Under the pieces are notes generated by a model. That model did no database searches. It was not told the origin of the DNA and saw nothing but the letters and a program-made list of their open reading frames with translations. Shown here piece by piece: positions 1-8,540 of a stretch of 64,000 nucleotides of DNA. The stretch lies in NCBI RefSeq assembly GCF_004799685.1, contig NZ_CP031311.1:930001-994000 (forward strand). Reading direction: 5' to 3'. The position numbers were made by a program, and so were the translations under genes. This DNA comes from Halobellus limi (lineage in GTDB: Archaea; Halobacteriota; Halobacteria; Halobacteriales; Haloferacaceae). The first letter of the stretch is position 1. Each line of letters starts with the position of its first letter.

Positions 1-897
1 CTCTGGTTCTTCAACGAGGTGATGGGCCTGCAGGTCACCGAACGCGACGGCGACACCGCCTACCTCCGCGGGATGCGAGACTGGGAACACCACACGCTCA
101 GCCTCACCGAGAGCGGGAAGAGCGGCGTGGACCACTTCGCGTTCCGAACCGCCAGCGAGGAGGCGTTAGACGAACTCGAACAGCAGTTCGAAGCGGAGGG
201 CGAGGAGATCACCCACGTCGAGGCCGGCGAGGAGAACGGCATCGGCGAGGCCATCCGCGTCGAGAAGTTCGGCCACAACTACGAGTTCTACTGGGACGTC
301 GAGAAGCCAGACGCGCCAGAGGGACAGCGGTCGGGGCTCAGAAACCGCGTCTACAGCGAGTCCGTCGGGAACCGGATCGCCCCGCGGCGGATCGACCACA
401 TCCACGTGAACGACCCCGGCCAGAACGCGTTCGACCACGACGAGTGGCTGCGCGAGACGATGAACTTCCAGCTGAACGAGCGTTACGAGGCCGAGGACGG
501 CGAGTACTGGGGCTGGTGGTACGCCGTCACGCCGCTCCCGCACGACATCGCCATCCACCGCGAACCCGAGGACGACCCGACGCAGTTCCACCACGTCGCC
601 TTCCACCTCGACAGCCTCCAGGACCTCTGGACCGCCGGCGACATCTGCAGCGAGCACGGCATCGAGATCAACAACCGCAGCGACGGCCCGGCGATGCACG
701 CGATCACGCGCGCGGACTGTATGTACGTGAAGGACCCCGCAAGCGGCCTCCGCCTGGAGCTGTTCGCCGGTCCCGGTTACCTCAACTTCGAGCCCGACTG
801 GGAGCCGATCGAGTGGAAAGAAGAGACCCTCGGCGGCCCGACCAACCACCAGTGGCACGGCGGCGGCCCCACCTGGGACGGCATCGACTACGTCTGA
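1..897 (+). CDS. Extradiol (VOC-fold) dioxygenase, 5' end outside window
   Basis: The reading frame is open from base 1, so the N-terminus lies upstream; 298 residues are visible. Two glyoxalase/VOC repeats are present: one ends near residue 95, the second starts near residue 130. Candidate metal ligands are the His in IDHIHVN (about residue 133), the His in FHHVAFHLDS (about 198) and the Glu in LRLELFAGPG (about 253). This His-His-Glu layout is typical of type I extradiol dioxygenases such as catechol 2,3-dioxygenase, which open an aromatic diol ring with Fe(II) and O2. The aromatic substrate cannot be told from sequence. The next gene is convergent, so this is the last gene of its unit. Confidence 0.85.
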   Translation, partial: LWFFNEVMGLQVTERDGDTAYLRGMRDWEHHTLSLTESGKSGVDHFAFRTASEEALDELEQQFEAEGEEITHVEAGEENGIGEAIRVEKFGHNYEFYWDVEKPDAPEGQRSGLRNRVYSESVGNRIAPRRIDHIHVNDPGQNAFDHDEWLRETMNFQLNERYEAEDGEYWGWWYAVTPLPHDIAIHREPEDDPTQFHHVAFHLDSLQDLWTAGDICSEHGIEINNRSDGPAMHAITRADCMYVKDPASGLRLELFAGPGYLNFEPDWEPIEWKEETLGGPTNHQWHGGGPTWDGIDYV

Positions 898-966
898 TCC
901 GCCCGGCGCCGGACGGGTCTGAACCGCCCGTTCTCTCTCACCGCTGTTTCCGGATCGACCCTCGGA

Positions 967-1746
967 TTACCCCGACAGCGGCGAGATCCGATAGAGCATC
1001 CGCGCGGCTTCGAGCGCCCCGGTCTTCGCGAGCGCGCCGCTCCGATAGGCGCCGTACTTCGCGTAGAACCCGCTCTTTCTGGCGCCCGCGCCGGCGTAGT
1101 GACGCGCGGACATCGGAATCGGCGTCCGCCGGCCCTCGACTCTCGTCGCGCCGTCTCTGATCGCGTCCAGGACGACGTCGGCCGTCAGCTCCGCGCGGGT
1201 GACGTTGTCGATCTCGATCTCCGTGTACGCGCGGCCGACGTACCCGACCTTGTGCGCGTCGCTGCCGGCGACGCCGGGGTAGCCGTACGCGTCGGCGTAC
1301 CGCCGCGCCCGGCGGTTCTTCCACCCGGTGAACGCCCAGGAGTTGTACACCTCGATCGCGTCGGGGTCGACGGTCTGAAGTCGGCTCTTTCGGACCCCGT
1401 GTCGGCTGCGCTGGAACGGGTGCGGCACGATGGCGGCGCCCCCGCGCTCGCGGACCCACTCGGCGGTTTCGCCCATCGGGGCGCGCCGCGGCGGCATCTC
1501 CTCGACGCCGAGCGCGAGCAGGTGGCCGTCCGCGGTCGACACCTCGACGCCCGGGATCCCGACGAGGCCGTACATCGGGGCCAGTTCCGCCGCTCGGACC
1601 GACTCGTGGATGACGTCGTGGTCGGTGACGACGACGGCGTCGAGACCGATCTCGGCGGCCTGTTCTAAGAGCAGTTCGGAGGGATCCGACCCGTCGTAGG
1701 AGGCGTCCGAGTGGACGTGCGGATCGATTCGTACGGTGAGCGACAC
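967..1746 (-). CDS. PHP-domain metal-dependent phosphoesterase
   Basis: A 259-residue protein starting at GTG. The PHP motifs appear in order: RIDPHVHSDAS at the N-terminus, VVTDHD, GVEVST, the His in IVPHPF, and VAGSDAHK near residue 180. These are the usual metal ligands of polymerase-and-histidinol-phosphatase domains. The family hydrolyses phosphoester bonds; stand-alone archaeal members are often annotated as PHP hydrolases acting on nucleotides or nucleic-acid ends, but the substrate here is unknown. The GTG directly precedes the first metal motif. Longer in-frame starts add an arginine-rich stretch unlike a haloarchaeal protein, so they are rejected. Confidence 0.85.
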   Translation of the reverse strand: MSLTVRIDPHVHSDASYDGSDPSELLLEQAAEIGLDAVVVTDHDVIHESVRAAELAPMYGLVGIPGVEVSTADGHLLALGVEEMPPRRAPMGETAEWVRERGGAAIVPHPFQRSRHGVRKSRLQTVDPDAIEVYNSWAFTGWKNRRARRYADAYGYPGVAGSDAHKVGYVGRAYTEIEIDNVTRAELTADVVLDAIRDGATRVEGRRTPIPMSARHYAGAGARKSGFYAKYGAYRSGALAKTGALEAARMLYRISPLSG

Positions 1747-1900
1747 GGCCGCGAGTACGGACCGACGGGAGTAAAGCCTGTCTGCTTCGCGCCGGGTCCG
1801 CAGATCCGAGACGAGGGACAGCCGCCGACGCGCGGGCCCCTCGGAGTGCCGCACTGATGCGTTCGCACCGCCGCGCTGACGCGTCCGCGGACGTATCGTT

Positions 1901-2974
1901 CTACGAGAGATCCGCCGCGATCCGTTCGCCGACGTCGTGGCCGTTCCAGAGCGCCTCGGGCACCCGTCCCTCGCCGACGACCCAGTCGCCGGCGACGTAC
2001 AGCCCCGCGTCCGCGACGCGTTCGGTGGCCTCCCGGTCGACCGCCGCATCGGGGAGCGCGTAACGCCATCCCTGGTCGTCGACCCAGTCGGGATCGCGGT
2101 ACCGCTCGTCTCCGAGCAGTCTCGCGACTCGATCCGCGACGTCGTCGGCGACGTCTCCGAGCGGGTCGTCGTAGCGTTCCTCCGACCACGCGGGGCTCAT
2201 CTGGGCGATCAGGAGGCTCTCGCCGTCGGGGACGTGGCCGGCCTTACACTCCTCGCGGGAGAGCCAGCCGACGGCGTGTTCCCGATCGGCGTCCACGAGG
2301 CCGTACCAGGGGCGGGACTCGCAGAACGGGTAGTGGAGCACGACCGTCCGAATCGTCCGGTAGGGGACGGCCTCGACGGCCTCGACGAGTTGGCCGAGCC
2401 GGTCGTCCTCCCACTCGGTCGCCCGCAGCAACGCGGCCGTCTGCGGTGCCGGCGGCGTCAGGAGGAGCGCGTCGAACGGGCCGTGGCGTTCCCCGTCGGC
2501 GTCGACGAGCGTCCACTCGCCGCCCGCGACGCCCTCGACCTCCCGTTCGATCGCCTCGATCCGCGTCCGCCGGTGAACGGTCGCGTCGGTTCGATCGAGC
2601 AGGCGCTTCGCCAACTGAGTGATCCCCTCGGTCCACGTGAACTTCCGGGAGTCGCGGCCGTCGCCCGGACTGATCTCGCCGTCGCCGTCGAACGTCCAGA
2701 CCGGTTCCTCGATCTCGGCGAGGCCGTCGTCGCCGAGTTCGTAGAGCAGGGCTTCCGTCCGCCGGTCCGCGTCCTTCAGGTAGTTCGCGCCGTGGTCGTA
2801 GCGACACCCGTTCTTCCGGCGGGTCGCCGCGCGGCCGCAGACGCCGCCGCTCTTCTCGACGACGGTCACGGCCGCGTCGGCATCGCGGAGCGCGTACGCC
2901 GCGCCGACGCCCGCCGCACCCGCGCCGACGATGCCGATGCGCGTGGCGGTCTCGTCCTCGACTCGGTCTGTCAC
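1901..2974 (-). CDS. Renalase-like FAD/NAD(P)-dependent amine oxidoreductase
   Basis: A 357-residue flavoprotein starting at GTG. The FAD-binding GIVGAGAAGVGAAYAL motif lies near residue 13, followed by the second-strand Glu (VVEKS) and a CGRAATRR segment that matches the GGR-type FAD contact of amine oxidases. YDHGANYL and a C-terminal VADAGLYVAGDW segment (second FAD contact) support the renalase/monoamine-oxidase-like family. Such enzymes oxidise amines or reduced nicotinamides; the substrate here is unknown. It stands alone on the minus strand, diverging from the KaiC-like gene at 3111. Confidence 0.85.
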   Translation of the reverse strand: MTDRVEDETATRIGIVGAGAAGVGAAYALRDADAAVTVVEKSGGVCGRAATRRKNGCRYDHGANYLKDADRRTEALLYELGDDGLAEIEEPVWTFDGDGEISPGDGRDSRKFTWTEGITQLAKRLLDRTDATVHRRTRIEAIEREVEGVAGGEWTLVDADGERHGPFDALLLTPPAPQTAALLRATEWEDDRLGQLVEAVEAVPYRTIRTVVLHYPFCESRPWYGLVDADREHAVGWLSREECKAGHVPDGESLLIAQMSPAWSEERYDDPLGDVADDVADRVARLLGDERYRDPDWVDDQGWRYALPDAAVDREATERVADAGLYVAGDWVVGEGRVPEALWNGHDVGERIAADLS

Positions 2975-3110
2975 GTTCGGAGGGGAGTCCCGAACGGGCT
3001 TTACCGTTCGGGCCGAGCGCGCCGCCTCCGAGAGTCCCCCCGCGGCTTCCCGTTACGATAGCTGAGAATCGGCCCGGAACCGTTTTAGGGGCGTCCGTCG
3101 AGTCGCCACT

Positions 3111-3815
3111 ATGCGGATACCGAGCGGCGTCAGCGGGTTCGACCACCTGATCCAGGGGGGGTTCCTTCCCGGGCGCCTGTACGTGCTCTCCGGCCCGCCG
3201 GGGAGCGGAAAGACGACGTTCACCGCCCAGTTCGTCGCCGAGGGGCTCAGAAACGGGGAGAACTGCCTCTACGTCACGATGCACGAGTCCCGCGAGGAAC
3301 TCGTCAACGACATGTCCAGCTACGAGTTCGGCTTCGAGACGCTCGCGGCCTCCGAGCAGTTCCGATTCGTCAACCTGGCGAACAAGAAGGGAAAACGGCT
3401 GTTGAGCCAGTCGTCCTCGGGCGGCGGTCCCTCCAGCGTCCAGAGCCTGACCGACAAGATGGTCGCGTTCGTGAACTCCCGCGAGATCGATCGGCTGGTG
3501 ATCGACTCGACGATGCTCTTAGAGCTGTTCTTCACCGACGGCGAGGAGGAGATGGCGCGGTTTCTCACCGCGCTGAAGGGCTGTGACGCGACGACGCTTC
3601 TCATCTCGGAGATGACCGACCCGAGCGCGTACTCCGACGAGCACTTTCTCGCCCACGGCGTCGTCTTCTTCCACAACTACCTGGAGGCGACCGGGATGAC
3701 CCGCGGGATCCAGGTCGTGAAGATGCGGGGGACCGACATCGACTGCGACATCCGGTCGCTGCGATTCACCGACGAGGGTCTCGTCGTCGACCCGACGAAA
3801 CGCGTGGACTTCTGA
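3111..3815 (+). CDS. Single-domain KaiC/RecA-like ATPase
   Basis: A 234-residue protein made of one RecA/KaiC domain. It has the KaiC-type opening (IPSGVSGFDHLIQGGF), a Walker A motif GPPGSGKTTF near residue 30, and a Walker B-like strand (RLVIDS) near residue 130. Haloarchaea encode many such single-domain KaiC relatives, often linked to signalling, but no clock KaiA/KaiB is seen. It carries no visible phosphorylation-site tail. The next gene starts one base after its stop, so the two form an operon and probably act together. Confidence 0.8.
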   Translation: MRIPSGVSGFDHLIQGGFLPGRLYVLSGPPGSGKTTFTAQFVAEGLRNGENCLYVTMHESREELVNDMSSYEFGFETLAASEQFRFVNLANKKGKRLLSQSSSGGGPSSVQSLTDKMVAFVNSREIDRLVIDSTMLLELFFTDGEEEMARFLTALKGCDATTLLISEMTDPSAYSDEHFLAHGVVFFHNYLEATGMTRGIQVVKMRGTDIDCDIRSLRFTDEGLVVDPTKRVDF

Positions 3816-3816
3816 A

Positions 3817-4230
3817 ATGTACGAACGCGCCTTCGACACCGGCTGGGACTCGCTGTCGGGCGAGGAGGCGATCCGCCGGATGTACGCGCTCGGCATCGCC
3901 ACGGAGCTCGGGCACCGACTCCCGGACGAGCGCTCGCGGATCCGAGCGCTCGCGTCGAGCGCCTACGAGCGGAGCGTTCTGGACCTGGCGTTCGAGGAGG
4001 GTAAGCGGGAGGTACAGGACGTACACCCCCACCACGAGAGTGCCGAGGAGACCTGGGAGGTCCTCGTCGAGGAGTCCGATTCGCCGGCGCCCTCACCGGA
4101 GTCTCTCCAGACCGACCGCCGTCCGAACGACGTTCCCGACGCGGTCGGACAGCCGCCGCTGCTCGACGGGTACGGCATCGACGACCTCGAACGGCTCCGG
4201 CTCCCGTCGTTCCTCACGCGCGAGGAGTGA
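3817..4230 (+). CDS. Small acidic protein cotranscribed with the KaiC-like ATPase
   Basis: A 137-residue protein whose ATG lies one base after the stop of the KaiC-like gene, which implies translational coupling. The N-terminal 85 residues are predicted helical (SGEEAIRRMYALGIA; SSAYERSVLDLAFEEGKREV) with a conserved-looking HPHHES segment. A Pro/Ser/Asp-rich linker and a short C-terminal part (DDLERLRLPSFLTREE) follow. There is no membrane segment or Cys motif. I do not recognise the family. Position suggests a partner or regulator of the ATPase. Confidence 0.7.
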   Translation: MYERAFDTGWDSLSGEEAIRRMYALGIATELGHRLPDERSRIRALASSAYERSVLDLAFEEGKREVQDVHPHHESAEETWEVLVEESDSPAPSPESLQTDRRPNDVPDAVGQPPLLDGYGIDDLERLRLPSFLTREE

Positions 4231-4306
4231 GAGCGATCGGTAGGCCTCGGAGCGATCGAGCGGGATCGGGAGAGGGGTTCTTGCCGCTCCGGTTCCAAGG
4301 AGGCGT

Positions 4307-4714
4307 ATGGCGAAGGACACGGCCGACGAACTCCCGACGACAGACTCCGAGTGGCGCGAACGGCTCACCGACGAGGAGTACGAGATCCTGCGCGAGCGCG
4401 GCACCGAACCGAAGTTCAGCGGCGAGTACCTCGACGTCCACGAGGACGGGACGTTCAGGTGCGCCGGCTGTGGCGCCGCGCTCTTCGACAGCGAGACGAA
4501 GTTCGACTCGGGGTCGGGGTGGCCCTCCTTCTTCGACGCCGACGAGGAGGCGGTCGAGACCCGGACCGACACGCGACACGGGATGCGGCGGGTCGAGGTG
4601 CTGTGTCGGAACTGCGGCGGCCACCTGGGGCACGTCTTCGACGACGGCCCCGAGCCGACCGGCAAACGCTACTGCATCAACTCGGTCGCGTTGGAGTTCG
4701 ACGCCGAGGAATGA
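4307..4714 (+). CDS. msrB: Peptide-methionine (R)-S-oxide reductase MsrB
   Basis: A 135-residue, single-domain MsrB that reduces methionine-R-sulfoxide in oxidised proteins. The structural zinc site is complete: CAGC near residue 49 and CRNC near residue 97. The family signatures FDSGSGWPSFF and GGHLGHVFDDGP are present, and the catalytic Cys lies in GKRYCINSVAL near the C-terminus. The length is normal for the family. The convergent universal stress gene starts 60 bases downstream on the other strand. Confidence 0.95.
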   Translation: MAKDTADELPTTDSEWRERLTDEEYEILRERGTEPKFSGEYLDVHEDGTFRCAGCGAALFDSETKFDSGSGWPSFFDADEEAVETRTDTRHGMRRVEVLCRNCGGHLGHVFDDGPEPTGKRYCINSVALEFDAEE

Positions 4715-4774
4715 CGGGGAAGGGCTGGGGAGACTCCTTCCCGGGCCACCCTACAGGACGCCGGCGGCCCGCTC

Positions 4775-5209
4775 TCACTCTTCCGTCGCGAGGTTCGTCG
4801 TCAGCACCGGCGTCTGCGAGCGGGCGACGACCTTCTGGGAGACGCTGCCCATCAGGTTGTTGGTGTAGTCACCGCTGCGGGTGCCCATCGTGATGAGGTC
4901 CGCGTCGATGCTCTCTGCGTACGCGAGGATCTGATCCGCGGGGTCGCCCTCGCGGATCGCCGTCGTGACGTCGATGCCGGCCTCGCGCAGTCGCGTCGCG
5001 GCCCGGTCCGTGGCCGCCTCGCCCTCGCCTTCGAGTTCCGCGAGCACGTCGGTCTTCATCTCGTCGTGCAGGGTGAGGAAGGCCCTGTCGTCGATGACGT
5101 AGAGGACGTGGACGTCGGCCCCGCGCAGATCGGCGATGTCGGCTGCGGTCTGGACGACCGCATCCATCGAATCCGTCCCGTCCGTCGGCAGCAAGATTCT
5201 TCCGAACAT
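4775..5209 (-). CDS. Universal stress protein, UspA family
   Basis: A 144-residue single Usp domain. It opens with MFGRILLPTDGTDSM, the standard first strand and nucleotide-contact loop. Near residue 113 it has MGTRSGDYTNNLMGSVSQKV, which fits the ATP-binding G-2x-G-9x-G-S/T signature of ATP-binding Usp proteins. Such proteins bind ATP as dimers and are usually induced under stress. It is cytoplasmic, with no signal peptide. The ATG at 5207-5209 gives a family-typical N-terminus. Confidence 0.92.
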   Translation of the reverse strand: MFGRILLPTDGTDSMDAVVQTAADIADLRGADVHVLYVIDDRAFLTLHDEMKTDVLAELEGEGEAATDRAATRLREAGIDVTTAIREGDPADQILAYAESIDADLITMGTRSGDYTNNLMGSVSQKVVARSQTPVLTTNLATEE

Positions 5210-5268
5210 ATGGCTCTGTCGGACGTTTCACCTCCGGCACCCTATATCCTCCTTTCTCGTTCGGGCGA

Positions 5269-5357
5269 TCTCACCGCGGGTTACTCGGCGTCGAACGGTC
5301 TCGCGGCGGCTACTCGACGCCGAACGGTCTCGCCGCGGGTCACTCGGCGTCGGGCGC
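5269..5357. repeat. Three ~30-base tandem repeats across the 3' end of the regulator gene
   Basis: Three imperfect copies lie at 5269-5298, 5299-5327 and 5328-5357, each built on tctc-cgcgggt-actcggcgtcg. The third copy contains the last codons and stop of the receiver-PAS gene on the minus strand. The other two are downstream copies of that gene end, and the copy nearest the UspA gene retains its own stop-like triplet. Confidence 0.75.
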
Positions 5358-6326
5358 GGGAATCGTCCCCGTCACGGACGGTGCACCCTCGACGGTCTCG
5401 CGGATCGATTCGAGTTCCCTCCGGATCTCGGAGCGGCCCAGCTCCGCCTCGCCGACGCGCTCGACGAGATCCTGCACGGCGTCTCCGACGGCGCCCAGCG
5501 CGGCGTTCCGGTCCCGTTCTTCCGTGACGTCTTCGGCGATCCCCAACACCGCCTCCGTCCCGTCCGGCCGCAGCTCCAGCGGGTACTTCACGACGCGCTC
5601 GACGCGCTCGCCGGATTCGTCGGTGACGCGCTGGTCGGTGACGACGAGCGGCTTCCCCTTCTCGAGGACGACTTCGTCCTCGGCACGAAACCGGGATACG
5701 ACGTCGGGATCGTCGATGACGTCCGATTCGAGTTCGCCCTCGATCGCTTCGGGCGGACGTCCGTACCCCTCCGCGCCGGCCCGGTTGACGAAGCGATAGC
5801 GTCCCTCGCGGTCCTTGAGGAAGACGCACTGCGGGAGCCGATCGAGGACCTGCCTGAGCCGGCGTTCGCTCTGTTCGACGGTCCGTTCCGCTCTGGTTCG
5901 GGCGCACGCGTTGCGGACGCTGTTGGCCAACACGTCGAAGCGGTCGGCCTTCCCGCCCTTTCGGAGGTAGTCGGTCACACCCGCCGAGATCGACTCGCTC
6001 GCGATCTCCTCGGAGCCTTTGCCGGTGAAGAGGACGAACGGGATCTCCGAGTCCCGCTCGCGGACGGCCCGGAGCAGTTCGAGGCCGTCCATTCCGGGCA
6101 TGTCGTAGTCGCTGACGACGCAGTCGACCTCGCAGACGCGTTCGAGCGCGGCGACCGGATCCGTGGCGGTCTCCACCCGAATCTCGGGGTGGTCGCCGTC
6201 GCCGTCTCGGGCCAGTCTGAGCGCGGTCAGGTCTGCGAACGCGTCGTCGTCGTCGACGTGAAGGACGTCGATCGGTCCGCCTTCGTCCCCCTCGACGAGT
6301 GCGTTCGTCCCCCCGTTCCCGTTCAT
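5340..6326 (-). CDS. Response-regulator receiver fused to a PAS domain
   Basis: A 328-residue soluble signalling protein. The receiver domain (about residues 15-140) has the acidic pocket (VLHVDDDD), the phospho-acceptor Asp in VVSDYDMPG, the Thr in VLFTGKGSEE, and a Lys in LRKGGKADRF. A PAS domain follows (about residues 155-270; FLKDREGRYRFVNRAGAEGY), then a helical tail. There is no histidine-kinase HisKA/HATPase module and no DNA-binding domain, so it must pass its signal to another protein. This layout is common in haloarchaea. The 3' end is repeated downstream. Confidence 0.88.
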   Translation of the reverse strand: MNGNGGTNALVEGDEGGPIDVLHVDDDDAFADLTALRLARDGDGDHPEIRVETATDPVAALERVCEVDCVVSDYDMPGMDGLELLRAVRERDSEIPFVLFTGKGSEEIASESISAGVTDYLRKGGKADRFDVLANSVRNACARTRAERTVEQSERRLRQVLDRLPQCVFLKDREGRYRFVNRAGAEGYGRPPEAIEGELESDVIDDPDVVSRFRAEDEVVLEKGKPLVVTDQRVTDESGERVERVVKYPLELRPDGTEAVLGIAEDVTEERDRNAALGAVGDAVQDLVERVGEAELGRSEIRRELESIRETVEGAPSVTGTIPAPDAE

Positions 6327-6434
6327 ATCGGTTGAAAATACACTCGCTGTGATAGGTGTTTGGCTTCGAGCGGCGGTACTGTTTAGTTAGGAGTGAAATC
6401 GGTGGGACGGATGCAGGGAAGCCCTCGGAAGCCC

Positions 6435-6529
6435 CCGCGTTCTCGACTCGATGCGCTCGCTGTGCTCCTCGTCGCTCACTGTGTTCGCTCCTGCGGTGCT
6501 TACGTCGCGCGTCGTCGTCGAGAACGCGG
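6435..6529. repeat. 13-base perfect inverted repeat with 69-base loop
   Basis: The arms ccgcgttctcgac (6435-6447) and gtcgagaacgcgg (6517-6529) are exact reverse complements. The loop is rich in gctcgct/ctcact repeats. This may be a small mobile-element remnant, a structured RNA or a terminator; none is proven. Confidence 0.6.
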
Positions 6530-6681
6530 CCCCTTCCATTCCCGCCCGTCGGTGGTTTTCCGGGTGGGAGTCGCTTAATTAAACACGACCCGAACGGCCC
6601 CCGAGCGTTTATATACGAACGGGCGGCCATCCGCGCCGTGATCTGACGTACGCCCCGCGTCGGGCTACGGTTGTTCGGCAC

Positions 6682-6767
6682 GTCGACGCGGGGACGAGGA
6701 CGACGACCACTTCGCGCGGCTGTCGTCGACGCAGGGACGAGCGCGACGACCGCTTCGCGCGGCCGTC
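6682..6767. repeat. 43-base direct repeat, two copies
   Basis: The copies at 6682-6724 and 6725-6767 differ at only a few positions; the shared core is cgacgac-c-cttcgcgcgg. A second, shorter degenerate pair (cgccact-cgc-ccgaccgt) follows at about 6790-6850. Confidence 0.7.
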
Positions 6768-6926
6768 GTCGCGAGCGGGTGCCGACTGTTCGCCACTTCG
6801 CGCCGACCGTTATTCGCGGGTCGCCACTCCGCACCGACCGTCGTTCCGCCGGGGCGCGCCCGAAAATCCACCTTCGCGACCGGACGGCCGCGGCGTTGAA
6901 GTCGCTCCCGCCCCTCCCCACGAGCG

Positions 6927-8537
6927 ATGGATTCGCGGTTCTTCCCGGAACGGTGGCCGACGCGACCCGAAACGGCCGTGTTCGTCTCCGGCGTCACGAG
7001 TATGGGCCTGGAGATCCTCGCCGGCCGGATCCTGGCCCCGGAGTTCGGCAACAGCATCTACACGTGGGGCGGCATCATCGGCGTCTTCCTCGCCGCGCTC
7101 AGCCTCGGCTACCACCGCGGCGGGAAGCGGGCGGCGACGAGCGCCTCCCACGGCCGCCTCGTCGGGGTCTTTCTGGCGACGGCGCTGTACGTCGCGGGCG
7201 TCGTCCTCCTGGGTGACCTCGTCGTCCAGTCCACCGGCGTGCTCCCGCTGCCCAGCCAGTTCGCGTCGCTGCCGGCGATCACGCTGCTCTTCGGCCCGCC
7301 GACGTACCTCCTGGGGTACGTGAGCCCCTACGCCGCGGAGCTGGCCGGCGGCGACGTCGGCGCGACCGCGGGGCACGTCTACGCCGTCGGGACCGTCGGG
7401 AGCATCGTCGGCGCGTTCGCGACGACCTACCTGCTCGTGCCGCTGCTGTCGGTGCCGCAGATCGGCCTCGTCCTCGGGCTCTCGGCAGTTCTGGCGGCCG
7501 CAGCCGTCGCCGCACCCGCCCTCGACGGAACGACCGGCATCCGCGTCGGCGTCGTCGCCCTCGCGCTCGTCGCGGCGACGGCCACGGGCGGCCTCGGGCC
7601 GGGCGTCGGCGGCGACGTCGTGCACGCGGAACAGACCGCCTACCAGGAGCTCCGCGTCGTCGACCGCGGCGACACCCGCACGCTGTACCTCGACGGGCAA
7701 CCCCACAGCGCGATGGCCCTCGACGACCCGACGAGACACGTCTTCGAGTACACCCGGTACTTCCACGCCTCGATGCTCTTCGCCGACGAGACGGACGACG
7801 TCGACCGCGTCCTGTTCGTCGGCGGCGGCGGCTTCACCGGCCCGCGGATCTTCCACGAGACGTATCCGAACGTCACCGTCGACGTCGTCGAACTCGACCC
7901 CGCGGTCGTCGACGCCGCCGACGAGCACTTCGGCATCCCCGACTCGCCGCGGATGAACGTCCACGTCGGCGGCGGTCGCCAGTACCTCGCGGAGACGAAC
8001 CGCACCTACGACGTGATCGTCCTCGACGCCTATCGGAAGGACACCGTGCCGTTCCAACTCACCACGGTCGAGTTCATGCGGCTGGCCGCCGAGCGTCTCG
8101 ACGAGGACGGCGTCCTCGTCGCGAACCTCATCTCCGCGCCCAGCGGGCCCGCCTCGGAGTTCTACCGCGCGGAGTACAAGACGATGCGGCAGGTCTTCCC
8201 GCGCGTCTACAGCTTCCCGACCGCCGGCGGCCCGGTCGTCCAGAACATCGAGGTGATCGCGACGAAGGACGACGCGTTGCTCACCCGCGAGGAGTTGCAG
8301 GCCCGCAGCGAACGCCGCGACGTCGGTATCGACCTCTCGTCGGACCTCTCCTCGTACCGGACGGACGAGCCGACCGACGACGTCCCCGTACTCAGAGACG
8401 ACCGCGCGCCCGTCGACAGCCTGCTCGACGGGGCGGTCGGACAGCGGTACGTCCGCGTCCGCGCGAACGAGACGAACGGGACAGTCGCCGGCGACCGGAC
8501 GTCGCTTCGGGAGCCGCGGCTCCGCGCGACGGCGTAG
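6927..8537 (+). CDS. Membrane-anchored spermidine-synthase-like protein
   Basis: A 536-residue protein. The first about 215 residues hold six or seven hydrophobic helices, beginning with VFVSGVTSMGLEILAGRILAP, as in the transmembrane region of large bacterial and archaeal speE-like proteins. The C-terminal half is a Rossmann-fold aminopropyltransferase/methyltransferase: YLDGQPHSA, the glycine-rich loop VLFVGGGGFTGPR near residue 299, the acidic strand end VVELDPAVVDAA, and VIVLDAYRKDTVPF. The usual spermidine-synthase catalytic Asp region is partly altered, so a polyamine product is not assured. It lies three bases from a convergent gene. Confidence 0.82.
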   Translation: MDSRFFPERWPTRPETAVFVSGVTSMGLEILAGRILAPEFGNSIYTWGGIIGVFLAALSLGYHRGGKRAATSASHGRLVGVFLATALYVAGVVLLGDLVVQSTGVLPLPSQFASLPAITLLFGPPTYLLGYVSPYAAELAGGDVGATAGHVYAVGTVGSIVGAFATTYLLVPLLSVPQIGLVLGLSAVLAAAAVAAPALDGTTGIRVGVVALALVAATATGGLGPGVGGDVVHAEQTAYQELRVVDRGDTRTLYLDGQPHSAMALDDPTRHVFEYTRYFHASMLFADETDDVDRVLFVGGGGFTGPRIFHETYPNVTVDVVELDPAVVDAADEHFGIPDSPRMNVHVGGGRQYLAETNRTYDVIVLDAYRKDTVPFQLTTVEFMRLAAERLDEDGVLVANLISAPSGPASEFYRAEYKTMRQVFPRVYSFPTAGGPVVQNIEVIATKDDALLTREELQARSERRDVGIDLSSDLSSYRTDEPTDDVPVLRDDRAPVDSLLDGAVGQRYVRVRANETNGTVAGDRTSLREPRLRATA

Positions 8538-8540
8538 CGG

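Larger units (their letters stand above)
6327..6926. other. 600-base intergenic region with inverted and direct repeats
   Basis: No convincing gene: the readable frames are short and arginine-rich, unlike local proteins. The stretch holds a 13-base inverted repeat (6435/6517), an AT-rich segment with ttaattaa at about 6575, and two sets of direct repeats between 6682 and 6855. The promoter of the gene at 6927 must lie at its right end. Confidence 0.6.
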
